Counted from the stretch's first letter, positions 27,770 to 36,936 are shown. The stretch is 64,000 nt of DNA from Streptomyces ficellus (GCF_030406405.1 NZ_JAUEPL010000024.1:30190-94189); one strand, 5' to 3'. Notes: generated by a model from the letters alone, not told the origin. Made by a program: numbers and translations.

Positions 27770-27973
27770 CCCTCCAGCGCCGCTTGAGCCCCCGAATCTC
27801 ACCGTGGGTCACCACGTTCCGATCACTCGCGGCGCCCTTAAGCAGACACTCCCCGTACAGGTACGATGCCCCTCGGTGCGGTCAAATCCCGTTCGTGGAA
27901 GGGCGCTTGGGAACGCTTCCGGCGGGCGGCCGCCCGGCGGGACAGGTACGGGGACACGGTTGTGGGGGACCCG

Positions 27974-29902
27974 ATGGACATCGGCACGCAGCGCACGCAG
28001 GCCCCGGCCGACCTTGCCTGGCTGCGTGGCGTGGACGCCTACACCATGGGGGCGTATCCGCAGGCGGAGGAGGAGTTCCGGACGGCGGTGCGGATCGATC
28101 CGGGGATGGCCGACGGCTGGCTCGGGCTGCACGCGCTGCGCGTCGACACGACCACCGCGCTGCTGCGGATGTACCGCAACCGGGACCGCTTCGGTGAGCA
28201 GCGCGCCCGCCACCGGCGCACGCTGAACTCCTGGTACTGGCTGGGCTGGTGGGTCCAGCCCGTCCTGGAGAGCCCGCGCGATCTGCTGCTCGCGCACGCC
28301 TCGCACTGGCTGGACGGCCGCCATGTGCCGGAGCTGGACCGGGCGCTCGCCGGTCTGCCGCCCGTCGACACCGACCCGCAGGTCCGCTTCCTGCACGCCT
28401 GCCGGGCCTACCTGGTCAAGGACTGGGACCAGCTGGTGCGCCACACCGAACCGCTGGTCAACGATCCGCTGCTCGGCATCGAGGCCGGCCTGTTCGGCGG
28501 CATGGCCCGGGTGCGCCTGGAGATGTACGGGCAGGCCGAGCCCCTGCTGTCCGCCGCCCTGATGCGCTGCCGCAGCGAGCAGCCGCAGCGCAAGGAGCTG
28601 CGGTACTGGCTGGCCCGCGCGCACGAGGGCACCGGCCGCAGCGCGGCGGCGCTGCCCCTGTACCGGGCGGTGTACCGGATCGACCCGGCCTTCATGGACA
28701 CCGCCGCGCGGCTCGCGGCCATCGCCGAGTACGACGGGTTGGACGGCACCGACGACCCGGCGGCCGGCCTGGCGACCGTGTCGCTGGCAGGCGTCGGCCA
28801 GGACGCGGCCCTGGACGCCAGGGACTCCGTGGACCTGGCCGACGGCGCGGACGGCCCGCCCGGTGACGGGCCGCGCCGGGGCGCCGACGCGCAGCCCCCG
28901 GCCGGGCCGGCCACTCCCCCGCCGCCGGCCCACGGGGTGCGGGAGAAGACGGCCGTCCCCGGCCAGCCACGGCCCCCCGCGTTCCCCGCGAGCCCCACCG
29001 ACCCCGCGCTGCTCGCCGAGGCACTCGCCGAGCTGGAGCGCATGGTGGGCCTGGAGCCGGTGAAACGCCAGGTCAAGGCGCTGTCGGCGCAACTGGAGAT
29101 GGCGCGGCTGCGCGCCGGGCAGGGTCTTCCCGTACAGCCGCCGAAACGTCACTTTGTCTTCTCCGGGCCCTCCGGCACCGGCAAGACCACCGTCGCCAGG
29201 ATCCTGGGCCGGGTCTTCTACGCCCTCGGGCTGCTCGGCGGCGACCATCTCGTGGAGGCCCAACGCTCCGACCTGGTGGGCGAGTTCCTCGGGCAGACCG
29301 CCGTCAAGGCCAACGAGCTGATCGACTCGGCGCTCGGCGGGGTGCTCTTCGTGGACGAGGCGTACTCCCTGTCCAACTCGGGCTACAGCAAGGGCGACGC
29401 GTACGGCGACGAGGCCTTGCAGGTGCTCCTCAAACGCGCCGAGGACAACCGGGACCACCTGGTGGTGATCCTGGCCGGCTACCCGGAGGGCATGGACCGG
29501 CTGCTCTCCATCAACCCGGGCCTGTCGTCCCGTTTCACCACACGGGTGGACTTCCCCTCGTACCGGCCGCTCGAACTGACCGCGATCGGTGAGGTCCTCG
29601 CGGCGGCGAACGGCGACGTATGGGACGAGGAGGCATTGGAGGAGCTGCGCTCGATCAGCGGCCATGTGGTGGACCAGGGCTGGATCGATGAGCTCGGCAA
29701 CGGCAGGTTCCTGCGCACGCTGTACGAGAAGTCCTGCGCGTACCGCGATCTCCGGCTGTCCGGCTACGCCGCGACGCCCACCCGCGAGGACCTGGCGACG
29801 CTGCGGCTCCCTGACCTGATGCAGGCGTACGGGGAGGTCCTCTCGGGCCGCGGCCCTCTTCACCGCGGCCTCCAGGACCCCCCGGCCTCCCCCGGCTACT
29901 GA
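27974..29902 (+). CDS. CbxX/EccA-type AAA ATPase with TPR-like N-terminus
   Basis: 642 residues. The first 260 residues are helical TPR-like repeats; a Pro/Ala-rich linker spans about 280-345; the AAA domain follows, with Walker A G-P-S-G-T-G-K-T at about 398-405, Walker B G-V-L-F-V-D-E-A-Y near 456-464 and the A-G-Y-P-E-G-M-D-R-L family block. It resembles the EccA/SpoVK/CbxX family of hexameric remodelling ATPases. No ESX secretion genes are nearby, so the partner is unknown. The ATG at 27974 has GGGGGA 5-6 bases upstream; an earlier ATG at 27866 lies in a promoter-like region and is less likely. Confidence 0.85.
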   Translation: MDIGTQRTQAPADLAWLRGVDAYTMGAYPQAEEEFRTAVRIDPGMADGWLGLHALRVDTTTALLRMYRNRDRFGEQRARHRRTLNSWYWLGWWVQPVLESPRDLLLAHASHWLDGRHVPELDRALAGLPPVDTDPQVRFLHACRAYLVKDWDQLVRHTEPLVNDPLLGIEAGLFGGMARVRLEMYGQAEPLLSAALMRCRSEQPQRKELRYWLARAHEGTGRSAAALPLYRAVYRIDPAFMDTAARLAAIAEYDGLDGTDDPAAGLATVSLAGVGQDAALDARDSVDLADGADGPPGDGPRRGADAQPPAGPATPPPPAHGVREKTAVPGQPRPPAFPASPTDPALLAEALAELERMVGLEPVKRQVKALSAQLEMARLRAGQGLPVQPPKRHFVFSGPSGTGKTTVARILGRVFYALGLLGGDHLVEAQRSDLVGEFLGQTAVKANELIDSALGGVLFVDEAYSLSNSGYSKGDAYGDEALQVLLKRAEDNRDHLVVILAGYPEGMDRLLSINPGLSSRFTTRVDFPSYRPLELTAIGEVLAAANGDVWDEEALEELRSISGHVVDQGWIDELGNGRFLRTLYEKSCAYRDLRLSGYAATPTREDLATLRLPDLMQAYGEVLSGRGPLHRGLQDPPASPGY

Positions 29903-29903
29903 C

Positions 29904-29935
29904 CGCCCCGGCGCGGCTGTCCCCGCACCGGGGCG
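29904..29935. terminator. Hairpin between convergent genes
   Basis: CGCCCCGG at 29904-29911 pairs with CCGGGGCG at 29928-29935 across a 16-base loop, in the 37-bp space between the AAA ATPase and the membrane protein gene. It can serve both strands. Confidence 0.55.
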
Positions 29936-29939
29936 CGCC

Positions 29940-31166
29940 TCACGACGTAAGGACCCCGTCCGCCGGATCGACGCTGGACGCGGCCTCCTCGACGGAACCG
30001 GAACCGGACCCGGGGCCGGAGCCGATACCGATACCGATACCGATACCGATACCGATACCGATACCGGAGCCCACGGCCGTGGCCGGAGTGCCGGTCGGTG
30101 CCGTAGGCGTAGCCGTAGCGGTGGGCGGGGGCGCGGGCGGGCGGTGGGAGGGGTCGCGGACTTCGCCGACGAGCATTTCGAGGACGTCCTCCAGCGCCAC
30201 CAGGCCCAGCACCCGGCCGGACGCGTCCGCGACCTGGGCCAGGTGGGTGGCCGCGCGGCGCATCACGGTGAGCGCGTCGTCGAGCGGGAGTTCCGCCCGC
30301 AGGGTGGCCATCGGCCGCCACACGTGCTGCGGCACGGCCCGGTCGGCGTCCTCCAGGTCCAGGACGTCCTTCACGTGCAGGAAGCCCATGAACGCGCCGC
30401 CGCCCTCCGCGCACACCGGGAAACGGGAGAATCCCGTGCGTACGGTCAGCTCCTCGACCTGGGCCGGGGTGACCGAGGGCGGGACCGTCACCAGGGCGGA
30501 ATGCCGGATGAGGACGTCCGTGACCGGGCGGCTGCCCAGCTCCAGGGCGTCCTCCAGCCGTTCCTGCTCGGCCGGGTCGAGGAGCCCGGCCTGGCCGGCG
30601 TCCTCGACCAGCCGGCCGAGCTGGGCGCTGGTGAAGACCGCCTCGACCTCGTCCTTCGGCTCGACCCCGAACGCCCTGAGAATGAACCGGGAGCAGGCGC
30701 CGAGCGCCGCCGTGACCGGGCGGCACAGCCGGGCGAAGCCGACCAGGCCGGGGCTGAGCCACAGCGCGGTCTTCTCCGGGGCGGCCATGGCGAGGTTCTT
30801 CGGGAGCATCTCGCCGATGACGAGGTGCAGGAAGACGACCACGGCGAGGGCGATGACGTAGCCGAGGGGATGGATCAGGCTCGCGGGCACGTGCAGCGCG
30901 TGGAAGACCGGCTCCAGCAGGTGGGCCACGGTGGGTTCGGCGACCGCGCCGAGGGTCAGTGAGCAGACGGTGATGCCGAACTGCGCGGCGGCCATCATCT
31001 GCGGCAGGTTCTCCAGGCCGTACAGGACCTGGCGGGCCCGCTTGGAGCCCGGACCGAGCGGTTCGATCTGGCTGCGGCGTACGGAGACGAGGGCGAACTC
31101 GGCGCCCACGAAGAAGCCGTTGGCGAGCACCAGGAGGCCCGCGAAGAGCAGTTGGAGCACGCTCAT
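29940..31166 (-). CDS. CNNM/HlyC-type CBS-domain membrane protein with Gly-Ile repeat tail
   Basis: 408 residues. A DUF21 transmembrane domain (about 1-190, three to four helices; contains A-N-G-F-F-V-G-A-E-F-A-L-V and G-E-M-L-P-K-N) is followed by paired CBS domains (about 205-340). The family is linked to magnesium or cobalt efflux and was once called hemolysin C. There is no CorC_HlyC domain; instead the tail is a Pro/Thr-rich segment and a run of seven Gly-Ile dipeptides and Gly-Ser repeats. The start overlaps the stop of the upstream paralogue (ATGA). Confidence 0.87.
   Translation of the reverse strand: MSVLQLLFAGLLVLANGFFVGAEFALVSVRRSQIEPLGPGSKRARQVLYGLENLPQMMAAAQFGITVCSLTLGAVAEPTVAHLLEPVFHALHVPASLIHPLGYVIALAVVVFLHLVIGEMLPKNLAMAAPEKTALWLSPGLVGFARLCRPVTAALGACSRFILRAFGVEPKDEVEAVFTSAQLGRLVEDAGQAGLLDPAEQERLEDALELGSRPVTDVLIRHSALVTVPPSVTPAQVEELTVRTGFSRFPVCAEGGGAFMGFLHVKDVLDLEDADRAVPQHVWRPMATLRAELPLDDALTVMRRAATHLAQVADASGRVLGLVALEDVLEMLVGEVRDPSHRPPAPPPTATATPTAPTGTPATAVGSGIGIGIGIGIGIGIGSGPGSGSGSVEEAASSVDPADGVLTS
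30022..30063. repeat. Hexanucleotide repeat (CCGATA)x7
   Basis: Seven exact tandem copies of CCGATA, followed by a partial CCG, lie in the coding end of the CNNM/HlyC-type gene and encode alternating Gly-Ile on the minus strand. Length changes in whole units keep the frame, so the repeat would vary tail length rather than switch the gene off. Confidence 0.95.
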
Positions 31167-32494
31167 CCCACGGCCTCCATGACGTCCGCCGTACGGATCA
31201 GCCGGACGCGCTCGGCGCGGTAGCGGTCGACCTGGCGTACGGAGAGGCGCCAGCCGGGGAGTTCGGCGCGGTCGCCGGGGGCGGGGATGCGGCCGAGGAG
31301 GTCGGCGACGAGTCCGGCGACGGTCTCGTACGGGCCGTCGGGGACGTCGAGGCCTATCCGCTTCAGGGTGTGGACGCGGCAGCTTCCGTCGGCTTCCCAC
31401 GCGGGGCGGCCGTCCTCGGCGGGGACGGCGGCCAGTTCCGGCCGGTCGTCGGCCTCGGCGTCGTGCTCGTCGCGGACCTCGCCGACGAGTTCCTCGACGA
31501 TGTCCTCCAGGGTGACCACGCCCGCCGTGCCACCGTACTCGTCCACGACGACGGCGATCGGCTGCTCGCTGCGCAGCCGCTCCAGCAGCGCCTGGGCGGG
31601 CAGCGTCTCGGGGACGAGCAGCGGCGGGAGGGCGATCCGGCCCACCGGCGTACGCAGCCGCTCGTGCGCGGGCACGGCGAGCGCGTCCTTGAGGTGGACC
31701 ATGCCGACGATCTCGTCGATGCGGTCCCGGTAGACGGGGAAGCGCGACAGGCCGGTGGCGCGGGTGAGGTTGAGGACGTCGGCGGCGGTGGCGTCGGTCC
31801 GCAGCGCGCTGACCTTCACGCGTGGCGTCATCACGTGCTGCGCGGTGAGCCCGCCGAGCGACAGGGTGCGCACGAAGAGGTCGGCCGTGTCCTGTTCGAG
31901 GGCGCCGGCCCGCGCCGAGTGCCGGGCCAGCGAGACCAGCTCGCCGGGCGTACGGGCGGAGGCGAGCTCCTCGGTGGGCTCGACGCCCAGCAGCCGCACG
32001 AGCCGGTTGGCGGCGGCGTTGAGCAGCGCGATCACCGGCCGGAACGCGGCCGAGAACCGTTGCTGCGGGCCGGCGACGAACCGCGCGACCTGCAACGGGC
32101 GGGACACCGCCCAGTTCTTGGGGACCAGCTCGCCGATCACCATCTGGACGGCGGAGGCGCCCAGCATGCCGATGGCCACCGCGACCCCGGAGACGGCCCC
32201 TTGGGGCAGTCCGGTCGCGGTGAGCGGCCCGTCGAGGAGCCGCGCGAGCGCGGGCTCGGCGAGCATGCCGACGACGAGTGAGGTGAGGGTGATGCCGAGT
32301 TGGGTGCCGGAGAGCTGGAACGACAGCTCGCGCAGGGCCGTGACGACGGTACGGGCTCGCCGGTCGCCCTCGGCGGCGGCGCGTTCGGCGTCGGCGCGCT
32401 CCACGGTGACGAGGCCGAACTCGGCCGCCACGAAGAAGCCGTTGGCGAGGATCAGGAGGAATGCCGCGGCGAGCAGCAGGAGGGGGGTGGTCAT
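31163..32494 (-). CDS. CNNM/HlyC-type CBS-domain membrane protein
   Basis: 443 residues with the complete family order: DUF21 transmembrane domain (about 1-190, with A-N-G-F-F-V-A-A-E-F-G-L-V and G-E-L-V-P-K-N), CBS pair (about 205-335, including V-M-T-P-R and V-V-D-E-Y-G-G-T-A-G-V-V-T-L-E-D) and a C-terminal CorC_HlyC domain (about 350-435). A role in divalent cation efflux or transport regulation is known for the family. It is followed by a paralogue with a one-base-pair-style ATGA overlap, so the two may act as a heteromer. The gap upstream has no clear promoter. Confidence 0.9.
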   Translation of the reverse strand: MTTPLLLLAAAFLLILANGFFVAAEFGLVTVERADAERAAAEGDRRARTVVTALRELSFQLSGTQLGITLTSLVVGMLAEPALARLLDGPLTATGLPQGAVSGVAVAIGMLGASAVQMVIGELVPKNWAVSRPLQVARFVAGPQQRFSAAFRPVIALLNAAANRLVRLLGVEPTEELASARTPGELVSLARHSARAGALEQDTADLFVRTLSLGGLTAQHVMTPRVKVSALRTDATAADVLNLTRATGLSRFPVYRDRIDEIVGMVHLKDALAVPAHERLRTPVGRIALPPLLVPETLPAQALLERLRSEQPIAVVVDEYGGTAGVVTLEDIVEELVGEVRDEHDAEADDRPELAAVPAEDGRPAWEADGSCRVHTLKRIGLDVPDGPYETVAGLVADLLGRIPAPGDRAELPGWRLSVRQVDRYRAERVRLIRTADVMEAVG

Positions 32495-32811
32495 GCCGCC
32501 GCCTCGCTGGAGGGGGCGGCGCAGGTACTACCGGACGATCCGTCCATTGCTGGAGGGAATCACTCCTCGGGTCGAAGGTGCCCCGCCGGCGTGGGTGCGC
32601 GGGTGTGCGCGGGTGTGCTGCCGTATGCGCGAGGCGGTGGCGCGCTCGGCGCCACCGCCACAAGAGTAATCACGCCGGGGGCGGGTGGGGCAGGGGGTTG
32701 CCGCCCGTACGGGGGACAACGGTCCGGTCCGCCCGGCTCCGAGCCGGGCCGGCGCCGTCCTGGCGCACGGGCCGGGCACGGGCCGGGCACGGGGCCCGGG
32801 CATGGGAGCGG
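32495..32811. other. Intergenic region with GC-rich repeats
   Basis: 317 bp between two minus-strand genes, no credible gene. It includes a short tandem tract of CGGGCACGGGC-type units at about 32768-32802 that may end transcription of the PH-domain gene, and simple (GTGCGCGGGT)-like repeats at 32594-32620. I see no other feature. Confidence 0.6.
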
Positions 32812-33264
32812 TCAGGCCGTGTCCGTGCCGGTGCCCCGCGTCTCCGCGAGCTCGCGCAGCGCACGCGCGTCGCGGATGGCCCGCTGCTTGCCGATGCCGG
32901 GCTGGATGCCCAGGGCGGGCATGCTGGTGCCGTCGCTGAGGTCGAGGAACACCCAGGGGTCGCCCTCGCGCAGGTTCACGCGCAGGATCTCGGCCCACTC
33001 CAGGCGGCGTGTCCGGGTGAGGTTGACGACGGTGACGCCCCGCTCGTCGGCGACGACCTTGGGGCGGCTGAGCAGCGCGAGGACGCCGAAGAAGAGCGCG
33101 GCGACGAAGATGAAGCTCGCGCGCTCCCCCGGGCCGAGGTTCTCCAGCATCAGCGCGACGGCGGTGATGACGGCGAACATCGCCGTGCCCACGGTCAGCA
33201 GGACCGCTCGGGTGCGGGTGGGCCGGAACGTGACCGGGAGCACCGGGAGTTGAGTATCAGACAT
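32812..33264 (-). CDS. PH-domain (bPH-like) membrane protein
   Basis: 150 residues with two adjacent membrane segments (about 18-38 and 48-66) followed by a soluble bacterial PH-like domain containing R-P-K-V-V-A-D-E-R-G-V-T-V-V-N and W-A-E-I-L-R-V, the usual turn in YdbS/YdbT-like and actinobacterial PH proteins. Function unknown. It is 29 bp downstream of hisG on the same strand and so is likely the last gene of the rib-his transcript. Confidence 0.85.
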   Translation of the reverse strand: MSDTQLPVLPVTFRPTRTRAVLLTVGTAMFAVITAVALMLENLGPGERASFIFVAALFFGVLALLSRPKVVADERGVTVVNLTRTRRLEWAEILRVNLREGDPWVFLDLSDGTSMPALGIQPGIGKQRAIRDARALRELAETRGTGTDTA

Positions 33265-33293
33265 GTCGGTTTCGACCTGTTTCGTCGGCGCGC

Positions 33294-34142
33294 TCAGAGG
33301 CGGCAGGCGTGGATCTCCGTCGTCAGGATCGCGCGCGCGCCGAGGGCGTACAGATCGTCCATGATCCGCTGCGCCTCCTTGGCGGGGACCATGGCCCGGA
33401 CGGCGACCCAGCCCTCGTTGTGCAGCGGGGAGACGGTCGGGGACTCCAGGCCGGGGGTGAGGGCGACGGCCTGCTCCAGGTGCTCGGCGCGGCAGTCGTA
33501 GTCCATCATCACGTACGACCGGGCCACCAGGACGCCCTGGAGGCGGCGCAGGAACTGCTGCACCTTGGGGTCGTCGGCGGGGGAGCCGGTGCGGCGGATG
33601 ACGACGGCCTCGGAGGTGAGGATCGGCTCGCCGATGACCTCCAGGCCCGCGTTGCGCAGCGAGGTGCCGGTCTCCACGACGTCGGCGATGATCTGGGCGA
33701 CGCCGAGCTCGATGGCGGTCTCCACCGCGCCGTCGAGGTGGACGACGGAGGCGTCGATGCCCTGATCGGCGAGGTGCTTGGCGACGATGCCCTCGTAGGA
33801 GGTGGCGATCGTCATGCCGCCGAAGTCGGCGGGGCCGCTCGCGGTGCCGGGCCGGGTGGCGTAGCGGAAGGTGGAGCGGGCGAAGCCGAGCTGGAGGATC
33901 TCCTCGGCGTTGGCGCCGGAGTCCAGCAGCAGGTCGCGGCCGGTGATGCCGATGTCGAGCTTGCCGGAGCTGACGTAGATGGCGATGTCGCGGGGGCGGA
34001 GGTAGAAGAACTCGACCTCGTTCTCCGGGTCGACCATCACCAGCTCTTTGGACTCCTTGCGCTGCTGGTAGCCGGCCTCATGGAGCATCGCCGACGCAGG
34101 TCCGGACAGTGAACCCTTGTTGGGGACGGCGATGCGCAGCAT
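33294..34142 (-). CDS. hisG: ATP phosphoribosyltransferase (long form)
   Basis: 282 residues, the long form with a C-terminal regulatory domain. It catalyses the first, histidine-inhibited step of histidine biosynthesis: ATP plus PRPP to phosphoribosyl-ATP. Visible blocks are R-I-A-V-P-N-K-G at 3-10, D-I-G-I-T-G-R-D near 60-67, the PRPP loop D-V-V-E-T-G-T-S-L-R near 155-165 and the C-terminal A-M-V-P-A-K-E-A segment. It lies 53 bp after hisE on the same strand, an order usual in Streptomyces. No unusual residues were seen. Confidence 0.95.
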   Translation of the reverse strand: MLRIAVPNKGSLSGPASAMLHEAGYQQRKESKELVMVDPENEVEFFYLRPRDIAIYVSSGKLDIGITGRDLLLDSGANAEEILQLGFARSTFRYATRPGTASGPADFGGMTIATSYEGIVAKHLADQGIDASVVHLDGAVETAIELGVAQIIADVVETGTSLRNAGLEVIGEPILTSEAVVIRRTGSPADDPKVQQFLRRLQGVLVARSYVMMDYDCRAEHLEQAVALTPGLESPTVSPLHNEGWVAVRAMVPAKEAQRIMDDLYALGARAILTTEIHACRL

Positions 34143-34195
34143 GGGGTGGGCTTCCTAACTGTGAAAAGGAGGTTCGGTGCGACGGGTGGTGGGGC

Positions 34196-34468
34196 TCAGA
34201 GGTGCGCGTAGACGTCGTCGAGTGAGATCCCGCGGGCGACCATCATCACCTGGACGTGGTACAGCAGCTGCGAGATCTCCTCGGCGGCGGCTTCCTTGCC
34301 CTCGTACTCGGCGGCCATCCACACTTCGGCGGCCTCCTCGACGACCTTCTTGCCGATGGCATGGACGCCCTTGTCCACCAGCTCGGCGGTGCGGGAGGTG
34401 GCGGGGTCGCCGGTCTTGGCCTTGAGCTCCAGCTCGGTGAAGAGCTCTTCGAAGGTTTTGTTCGCCAT
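34196..34468 (-). CDS. hisE: Phosphoribosyl-ATP pyrophosphohydrolase
   Basis: 90 residues, the normal stand-alone HisE. It removes pyrophosphate from phosphoribosyl-ATP, the second step of histidine biosynthesis. The helical MazG-like fold shows G-K-K-V-V-E-E-A-A-E-V near 39-49 and the E-E-I-S-Q-L-L-Y-H segment near 63-71, the metal-binding glutamates. It lies between ribH and hisG on the same strand; 35 bp separate it from ribH, so histidine and riboflavin genes may share transcripts. Confidence 0.94.
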   Translation of the reverse strand: MANKTFEELFTELELKAKTGDPATSRTAELVDKGVHAIGKKVVEEAAEVWMAAEYEGKEAAAEEISQLLYHVQVMMVARGISLDDVYAHL

Positions 34469-34503
34469 GATGCCCTCAAGAGTACGGGGTGGGGGCCGCC
34501 CAC

Positions 34504-34989
34504 TCAGCGCCAGGGTTCGCTGACGGTGCGCAGTGTGGTGGCGGTGGCGACGGCGGCGGTGACCGCCTCGTGGCCCTTGTCCTCGTTCGAGCCCTCCAGG
34601 CCGGCCCGGTCCAGGGCCTGTTCCTCGGTGTCGCAGGTCAGTACGCCGAAGCCGACGGGGACGCCGGTGTCGACGGAGACCTGGACGAGGCCCTGGGTGA
34701 CGCCCTGGCACACGTACTCGAAGTGGGGGGTGCCGCCGCGGATGACGACGCCGAGCGCGACGACCGCGTCGTAGCCGCGGCCGGCAAGGACCTTGGCGAC
34801 GACCGGGAGCTCGAAGCTGCCGGGGACCCGCAGCAGGGTCGGCTCGTCGATGCCGAGCTCGTGCAGGGCGCGCAGGGCGCCGTTGACGAGGCCGTCCATG
34901 ATCTTCTCGTGCCACTGGGCCGCGATCACGGCCACCCGGAGGTCGCCGCAGTTCTTCACGCTCAGTTCGGGTGCGCCCTTGCCGCTCAC
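34504..34989 (-). CDS. ribH: 6,7-dimethyl-8-ribityllumazine synthase
   Basis: 161 residues. It condenses 5-amino-6-ribitylaminouracil with dihydroxybutanone phosphate in riboflavin synthesis, forming capsid-like oligomers. Blocks seen are A-A-Q-W-H near 24-28, V-P-G-S-F-E-L-P near 55-62, G-V-V-I-R-G-G-T-P-H-F-E-Y near 80-92 with the catalytic His, and G-S-N-E-D-K-G near the end. The start is GTG 34989 with GAGGAG about 8 bases upstream. It is the last rib gene of the operon, 34 bp after ribBA. Confidence 0.95.
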   Translation of the reverse strand: MSGKGAPELSVKNCGDLRVAVIAAQWHEKIMDGLVNGALRALHELGIDEPTLLRVPGSFELPVVAKVLAGRGYDAVVALGVVIRGGTPHFEYVCQGVTQGLVQVSVDTGVPVGFGVLTCDTEEQALDRAGLEGSNEDKGHEAVTAAVATATTLRTVSEPWR

Positions 34990-35023
34990 GTACGTGTCTC
35001 CTCGGTGCTCTGGATCGGGTTCG

Positions 35024-36304
35024 TTACTGGTTGTTGCAGGGCGACGCGCCGGCGGCGGCGTCGAGCCACGGCAGGTCGTGTCCCATCCGGTCGCGCTTGG
35101 TGCGCAGGTACCGCAGGTTGTGCTCGCCGGCCTGGACGGGCATGGGCTCGCGGCCGTTCACCGTCAGTCCGTACCGGACGAGGGCGGCGACCTTGTCGGG
35201 GTTGTTGGTCATCAGCCGGAGGCTGCGGACGCCGAGGTCGGCGAGCATCTGGGCGCCGGCGGCGTAGTCGCGGGCGTCGGCGGGCAGGCCGAGCTCCAGG
35301 TTCGCGTCGAGGGTGTCGTGGCCGCGCTCCTGGAGTTCGTACGCGCGCAGCTTGGACAGCAGGCCGATGCCGCGTCCCTCGTGGCCGCGCAGGTAGACGA
35401 CGACGCCGCGGCCGGCCGCGGTGACCCGCTCCATGGAGGCGTGCAGCTGGGGGCCGCAGTCGCAGCGCAGCGAGTGGAAGATGTCGCCGGTCAGGCACTC
35501 GGAGTGGACGCGTACGAGGATGTCGTCGCCGTCGCCGAGGTCGCCGTGGACGAGCGCGATGTGTTCGACGCCGTCGACGGTGGAGCGGTAGCCGTAGGCG
35601 GTGAACTCGCCGTGGGCGGTGGGCAGGCGGACCTCGGCCTCGCGGCGGACGGTCGGCTCGTTGCCGCGGCGGTAGGCGATGAGGTCCTCGATCGAGATGA
35701 TCGTCAGGCCGTGCTTGCGGGCGAAGGGCACCAGCTCGGGGAGGCGGAGCATGACGCCGTCCTCGCCGGCGATCTCCACGATCGCGCCGGCCGGGCGCAG
35801 TCCGGCGAGCCGGGCGAGGTCGACGGCGGCCTCGGTGTGGCCGTTGCGCACGAGGACGCCGCCGGGCTGGGCGCGCAGCGGGAAGATGTGGCCGGGGCGG
35901 ACGAAGTCCGACGGCTGTGCGCTGCCGCCCGCGAGGAGCTGGAGGGTGGTGGCGCGGTCGGCTGCGGAGATGCCGGTGGTCACGCCGTGCTGGGGGCCCG
36001 CGTCGACGGAGATGGTGAAGGCCGTCTTCATGGACTCGGTGTTGTCGCCGACCATCTGCGGGAGCTGGAGGCGCTCCAGTTCGTCGCCCTCCATGGGGGC
36101 ACAGATCAGCCCGCGGCACTCGCTCATCATGAAGGCGACGATCTCGGGCGTGGCCATCTCGGCGGCGATGACGAGGTCTCCCTCGTTCTCGCGGTCCTCG
36201 TCGTCGACGACCACGACGGGACGGCCGGCGGCGATGTCGCGGATGGCCTGCTCGACGGGGTCGAGGGCGAGGTCGGTCGCGTCCCACACGGTGAGCGCTG
36301 TCAT
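35024..36304 (-). CDS. ribBA: Bifunctional DHBP synthase / GTP cyclohydrolase II
   Basis: 426 residues. The N-terminal domain (about 1-210) is RibB, making dihydroxybutanone phosphate from ribulose-5-phosphate; it has V-D-D-E-D-R-E-N-E-G-D-L-V near 37-49. The C-terminal domain (about 215-415) is RibA, opening GTP, with the zinc ligand set C-L-T-G-D-I-F-H-S-L-R-C-D-C and H-E-G-R-G-I-G-L. Both activities have their visible key residues. The ATG overlaps the ribM stop (ATGA), so translation is coupled. Confidence 0.95.
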   Translation of the reverse strand: MTALTVWDATDLALDPVEQAIRDIAAGRPVVVVDDEDRENEGDLVIAAEMATPEIVAFMMSECRGLICAPMEGDELERLQLPQMVGDNTESMKTAFTISVDAGPQHGVTTGISAADRATTLQLLAGGSAQPSDFVRPGHIFPLRAQPGGVLVRNGHTEAAVDLARLAGLRPAGAIVEIAGEDGVMLRLPELVPFARKHGLTIISIEDLIAYRRGNEPTVRREAEVRLPTAHGEFTAYGYRSTVDGVEHIALVHGDLGDGDDILVRVHSECLTGDIFHSLRCDCGPQLHASMERVTAAGRGVVVYLRGHEGRGIGLLSKLRAYELQERGHDTLDANLELGLPADARDYAAGAQMLADLGVRSLRLMTNNPDKVAALVRYGLTVNGREPMPVQAGEHNLRYLRTKRDRMGHDLPWLDAAAGASPCNNQ

Positions 36305-36936
36305 GCCGGTGCTCCTTCCAGAGCCGGAGTGCGCGTCCTGAGCCACCAGTCGCGCATACCCCACAGGACGAGGGCGAAGTAGATCACGTACACCAGGCCG
36401 GAGAAGGCCAGGCCGCTGCTGAAGGCGAGCGGGACGCCGACGAGGTCCACCAGGAGCCAGGCGAACCAGAACTCGACCAGGCCGCGGGCCTGGGCGACCA
36501 TCGCGACGAGTGTGCCGACGAAGATGTACGCGTCGGCCCAGGGGCTCCAGGAGAGCGACGGGTACAGGGTGAAGACGCCGCCGACGGCGAGTGTGCCGAG
36601 CACCGCGCCCGCCAGCAGCAGCCCGCGCTCCTTCCAGGAGGCGAACCGGACGGCGATGGAGCCGTCCTGGGCCTGCTGCCGGCCCCGGTGCCACTGCCGC
36701 CAGCCCCACAGCGCCACACCGATGACCAGGAGCTGCTTGCCGACACCGCCGCTGAGCTGGGCGGAGGCGTACGCGGCGATGAGGACGACGCCGGAGAGGA
36801 ACTGGGCGTGCCAGGTCCATATGGAGCGGCGCCAGCCGAGCGCGAGGGCGATCAGACCGATGGTGTTGCCGATCATGTCCGACCACATGATGCGCTGGTC
36901 CAGGACGGTGAAGGCCTCGGAATTGAGCCAGTTCAC
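36301..36936 (-). CDS. ribM: RibM/PnuC-like riboflavin transporter
   Basis: 211 residues with seven or so hydrophobic segments and the PnuC fold; short loops carry W-G-W-R-Q-W and V-E-F-W-F-A-W-L-L-V-D-L-V-G-V-P, as in PnuC/RibM proteins. Position between ribE and ribBA in an FMN-riboswitch operon identifies it as RibM, a facilitator for riboflavin uptake known in actinobacteria, rather than a nicotinamide transporter. The GTG start overlaps the ribE stop and its stop overlaps ribBA, giving a fully coupled operon. Confidence 0.88.
   Translation of the reverse strand: MNWLNSEAFTVLDQRIMWSDMIGNTIGLIALALGWRRSIWTWHAQFLSGVVLIAAYASAQLSGGVGKQLLVIGVALWGWRQWHRGRQQAQDGSIAVRFASWKERGLLLAGAVLGTLAVGGVFTLYPSLSWSPWADAYIFVGTLVAMVAQARGLVEFWFAWLLVDLVGVPLAFSSGLAFSGLVYVIYFALVLWGMRDWWLRTRTPALEGAPA

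Noticed and set aside
27866..27973. Upstream ATG extension of the AAA ATPase
   Set aside because: The segment overlaps promoter-like bases (TACGAT near 27860), lacks a ribosome site, and adds Arg-rich residues outside the family; the ATG at 27974 has a good site.
30022..30063. Phase-variation switch at the CCGATA repeat
   Set aside because: The unit is six bases long and in frame, so slippage cannot turn the gene off.
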